Of a DNA stretch of 64,000 nt, positions 61,277 through 64,000 are shown in pieces (position 1 is the first letter of the stretch; every line of letters begins with the position of its first letter). Source of the DNA: Metaruminococcus_A sp003150405 (GTDB lineage: Bacteria > Bacillota > Clostridia > Oscillospirales > Ruminococcaceae); the NCBI GenBank assembly GCA_902489745.1, contig CABUBB010000001.1, positions 295,963 through 359,962 of the forward strand. The letters run 5' to 3'. The notes below the pieces were generated by a model, which saw only the letters and a program-made list of their open reading frames with translations, was not told the origin of the DNA and did no database searches. The position numbers and the translations under genes were made by a program.

Positions 61277-63157
61277 ATGTTTTTTCAGCCTTTTGCGGCC
61301 GATGCGGTCAAATTGTCCGATGCTGAGCTGCTTCGCCGCCGGAATGACAACCGCCGGTATATGATGAGCCTTTCCAGTGAAAACCTTTTGCTGAATTTTA
61401 CCCATGAAGCGGGACTGCGTCTCTCGTTTAATTCCGGTGAACAGGCCGGGATGCACGGGGGATGGGAATCCCCTCTCTGCCAGCTTCGCGGCCATTTTCT
61501 AGGCCATTGGCTGTCTGCGGCGGCCATGCATTATGCCGCTACCGGGGATATGGAGGTCAAAGCCAAGGCGGATGCGATTATCGCTGTACTGGGGGAGTGC
61601 CAGCAGTCCAACGGAGGAGAGTGGGTTGGATCTATCCCGGAAAAATACCTGACCTGGATCGCGCAGGGGCATGCGGTTTGGGCGCCACATTATACGCTGC
61701 ACAAAACCTTGATGGGTCTTTTGGATATGTACGAAATGACGGGGAATGAACAGGCGCTTTCCATTGCGGTGAACTTTGCCAAATGGTTTTTCCGCTGGAG
61801 CGCACAGTTCACCCGTGAAGAGTTTGACAACATCCTCGATGTGGAAACCGGCGGTATGCTGGAGGTCTGGGTGCAGCTCTATAACATCACGAAAGAACCG
61901 GAGCACAAGGAACTGGTTGACCGCTATTACCGCGGCCGCCTGTTTGACGCTTTGCTGCGCGGCGAGGACGTTTTGACCAATATGCACGCCAATACCACCA
62001 TCCCGGAGGTTTTAGGCGCGGCACGGGCGTATGAAGTGACCGGCGAGCAAAAGTGGATGGACATTGTAAAGGCCTATTGGGATTCTGCCGTGACCGAGCG
62101 CGGCACCTATGCAACCGGGGGTCAGACCTGTGGGGAAATTTGGACGCCAAAGCATGAAATGAACGCCCGCCTCAGCGATAAAAACCAGGAGCATTGCACC
62201 GTTTACAACATGATGCGTCTTGCGGAGTTCCTGTTCCGTTGGACCGGAGAAGCGCGTTTTATGGATTACTGGGAGCGCAACCTTTACAACGGAATTCTGG
62301 CGCAGGCGTACTGGGACGGACAAAGCAATTACAGTCATGGACAGCATGCGGAGCATCCCAAAACGGGATTGTTAACCTATTTTCTCCCGCTGCGCGGCGG
62401 TTCCCAGAAATTCTGGGCCTCTGAAACGCAGGATTTCTTCTGCTGCCACGGTACTTTGGTGCAGGCAAACGCCGCACACAACAATGGGATGTATTATTGG
62501 AATGAAAACGGTATTGCGGTCTGTCAGTATTTTGATTCGTCTTTGTCCGGTTCCATTGCAGGCGTGCCGGTCCGCCTGGTGCAAAAAATCGACACACTGG
62601 CAGGTACCGATCACCTGTCGTCTGATTCCGCAGGCAAGCAGGCCATCGGTGCGGTGACAAGGACCTATCTGCACGATCCGAACAAACTCGCCTCCCGATT
62701 GATCATTCAGGCGGAGATGCCGGTGGAGTTTACGCTGCAAATCCGCATTCCAAGCTGGATTAAGGCAGAACCGATGTTGTACGTCAATGGGGAAGCGCAG
62801 CCGGTTGCCGACAACGGTAAAGGGTTTATGAGCATTACCCGCGTTTGGCGGCAGGATGAAGTCTATTTTGAATTCCAGAAAGGGATTACGGTTTGCCCGC
62901 TGCCGGGGGATGAAAGCAAAGTGGCCTTTTTAAACGGCCCGGTTGTACTCGCCGGGCTCTGTGAAGAAGAGCGGATGCTTTACGCGGACAAGGGTCAGCC
63001 GTTGGAAACCCTTTTGGAGCCAGACAACGAACGGGAGTGGGCAAACTGGAAGCAGACCTTTCAGACTACAGGACAGGAACGTGGTATCCGGTTCTGGCCG
63101 CTGTACCAGGTAGGTTATGAAAAATACAGTGTTTACTTTCCCGTTAAAAGGCGGTAG
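61277..63157 (+). CDS. GH127 beta-L-arabinofuranosidase
   Basis: A 626-residue GH127 enzyme without a signal peptide, releasing L-arabinose from beta-L-arabinofuranosides such as extensin-type arabino-oligosaccharides. The zinc-thiolate active site is intact: E305 and C307 (NQEHCTVYNM) and the C389-C390 pair (FFCCHGTL), equivalent to E338, C340, C417 and C418 of HypBA1. GWESPLCQLRGHFLGHWLSA is another family motif. AGGAGG precedes the ATG. It is in front of a GH5-like gene 52 bp later, probably in one operon under the divergent AraC regulator. Confidence 0.92.
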   Translation: MFFQPFAADAVKLSDAELLRRRNDNRRYMMSLSSENLLLNFTHEAGLRLSFNSGEQAGMHGGWESPLCQLRGHFLGHWLSAAAMHYAATGDMEVKAKADAIIAVLGECQQSNGGEWVGSIPEKYLTWIAQGHAVWAPHYTLHKTLMGLLDMYEMTGNEQALSIAVNFAKWFFRWSAQFTREEFDNILDVETGGMLEVWVQLYNITKEPEHKELVDRYYRGRLFDALLRGEDVLTNMHANTTIPEVLGAARAYEVTGEQKWMDIVKAYWDSAVTERGTYATGGQTCGEIWTPKHEMNARLSDKNQEHCTVYNMMRLAEFLFRWTGEARFMDYWERNLYNGILAQAYWDGQSNYSHGQHAEHPKTGLLTYFLPLRGGSQKFWASETQDFFCCHGTLVQANAAHNNGMYYWNENGIAVCQYFDSSLSGSIAGVPVRLVQKIDTLAGTDHLSSDSAGKQAIGAVTRTYLHDPNKLASRLIIQAEMPVEFTLQIRIPSWIKAEPMLYVNGEAQPVADNGKGFMSITRVWRQDEVYFEFQKGITVCPLPGDESKVAFLNGPVVLAGLCEEERMLYADKGQPLETLLEPDNEREWANWKQTFQTTGQERGIRFWPLYQVGYEKYSVYFPVKRR

Positions 63158-63209
63158 AATAGAGTCAAGCAGAGTAGCGTTCCAATCAAAACAATAGGGA
63201 GGCATATCC

Positions 63210-64000
63210 GTGAAAAAAACAGTTGATTATTCCAAACTCCGCGGCTTTAACTACACCCAAAGTAATGTCTGGAATGATGCTGAATTCTGGGAGAAGTATA
63301 ACCATGACATTGTGGACCGGGAAATGGGCTATGCGGAAAAACTTAATCTCAACAGCGTACGAATCTTTTTAACCTACCCTTTCTATGCCAAAGGCGGCGA
63401 GCGGTTTCTTGCCAATGTAAAGGATTTTGTTCAGACTGCGTGGAAGCATGGCATTTCCACCAACCCCATTCTGTTTATGGGCTTCCGTTTTCTGGAGGAG
63501 GATTTTGAACGCAAATCCCATGACGGTCCTGGCCTTCCCCCGCTGACCAAAACCATTGAGGATAAGTCCTGCTGGGCCATTGGCGAACGATATGTAGACG
63601 CGGTAATTGACGCTATTGGAAATGAACCCGGCCTGCTGTTCTGGGACATTGCCAACGAGCCTGGCTATACTGATGACTTCGTCAGTTGGTATGACGATGA
63701 ACCGGAATATCTGGAGACCTTCAGTGCGCGCCCGGATATGGCTGACCTGCGCGACAAGCAGGAAAAAACCTGGGAAATTGTCCGTCATTTCTGCAAATAC
63801 GTCAAACAAAAAGATCCGAATCACGATATCGGCGTTGGGAATATCTTCATCTTTGAGACCGAACCTTCCGGAACGGCCGATTTGGTGGACGTCATTGTCT
63901 TTCACGATTATTCCGCAACCCGAGGCCGGATGCACAAAATCTACGACATGGCGGTTGCTCTCGGCAAAAAATACAACAAGCCGGTTGTCAACAACGAAAC
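63210..64000 (+). CDS. GH5-like glycoside hydrolase, cut by the window end
   Basis: Begins at GTG 63210, 6 bases after GGGAGGC, and is open to the end of the window, with at least 263 codons. Starts VKKTVDYSKLRGFNYTQSN. It is a TIM-barrel glycosidase: the acid/base motif is FWDIANEPG, and the last visible residues VVNNE probably carry the nucleophile strand. LNLNSVRIFLTYPFY is the barrel strand 2/3 region. Most like GH5/cellulase-clan (clan A) enzymes. No signal peptide. Substrate unknown; its partner GH127 suggests arabinose- or mannan-containing glycans. Confidence 0.78.
   Translation, partial: MKKTVDYSKLRGFNYTQSNVWNDAEFWEKYNHDIVDREMGYAEKLNLNSVRIFLTYPFYAKGGERFLANVKDFVQTAWKHGISTNPILFMGFRFLEEDFERKSHDGPGLPPLTKTIEDKSCWAIGERYVDAVIDAIGNEPGLLFWDIANEPGYTDDFVSWYDDEPEYLETFSARPDMADLRDKQEKTWEIVRHFCKYVKQKDPNHDIGVGNIFIFETEPSGTADLVDVIVFHDYSATRGRMHKIYDMAVALGKKYNKPVVNNE

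Overview
The window looks like chromosomal DNA from a spore-forming member of the Clostridia, most like the Oscillospiraceae/Ruminococcaceae, with moderate GC (about half). The sequence-level reasons are a spoIIID gene behind a sigma-E-like promoter, class III glutamine synthetase, DUF4867, B. subtilis-type Pho boxes, ecfA1-ecfA2-ecfT-truA order, strong AGGAGG ribosome-binding sites and several TTG/GTG starts. The number of sugar-pathway genes suggests a plant-polysaccharide-using gut or rumen anaerobe (inference).

Layout. 1-5 kb: xylitol/sorbitol-type dehydrogenase and xylulokinase, a GNAT enzyme and a sodium:amine/amino-acid symporter. 5-9.5 kb (minus): small genes, a trans-aconitate methyltransferase-like enzyme, a flavin reductase and a probable four-gene unit (53-codon membrane ORF with an apparent ATT start, two unrecognised proteins, a HAD phosphatase). 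9.6-17 kb: carbohydrate enzymes (two-domain beta-helix protein, GH63/trehalase-like enzyme, GH8 exo-oligoxylanase) and a ROK sugar kinase. 17-25.4 kb: asparagine synthetase, an aldo/keto reductase with a decayed tandem copy, DUF4867 and a heterodimeric ABC exporter. 25.7-32.5 kb: complete phosphate regulon pstSCAB-phoU-phoP-phoR behind 11-bp-spaced Pho boxes; its PstS is circularly permuted. 33-49.5 kb: housekeeping block with spoIIID, DUF368/PopT, rpsO, pnp, ruvCAB, glmM, an RlmI-like methyltransferase, ecfA1A2T, truA, a DUF5711-like protein, cvpA and a ClpE-like unfoldase. 49.5-50 kb: tRNA Gly-Arg-His-Gln cluster. 50-64 kb: MarR remnant, MFS transporter, Gfo/Idh/MocA oxidoreductase, AraC regulator divergent from a GH4 glycosidase, type III glutamine synthetase, ECF sigma/anti-sigma pair, AraC regulator divergent from GH127 beta-L-arabinofuranosidase, and a GH5-like glycosidase running off the end.

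How it fits together. Glycosidases (GH8, GH127, GH4, GH63-like, GH5-like, beta-helix protein) would release xylose, arabinose and other monomers; ROK kinase, xylulokinase, the dehydrogenases and the Gfo/Idh enzyme would feed them into central metabolism. Two AraC regulators sit divergent from GH4 and GH127, each with an inverted repeat in the shared intergenic region. No phage, insertion sequence or CRISPR array was seen. The most unusual items are the permuted PstS, the AUU-initiated membrane microprotein at the head of an unknown operon, and two gene remnants (aldo/keto reductase and MarR).
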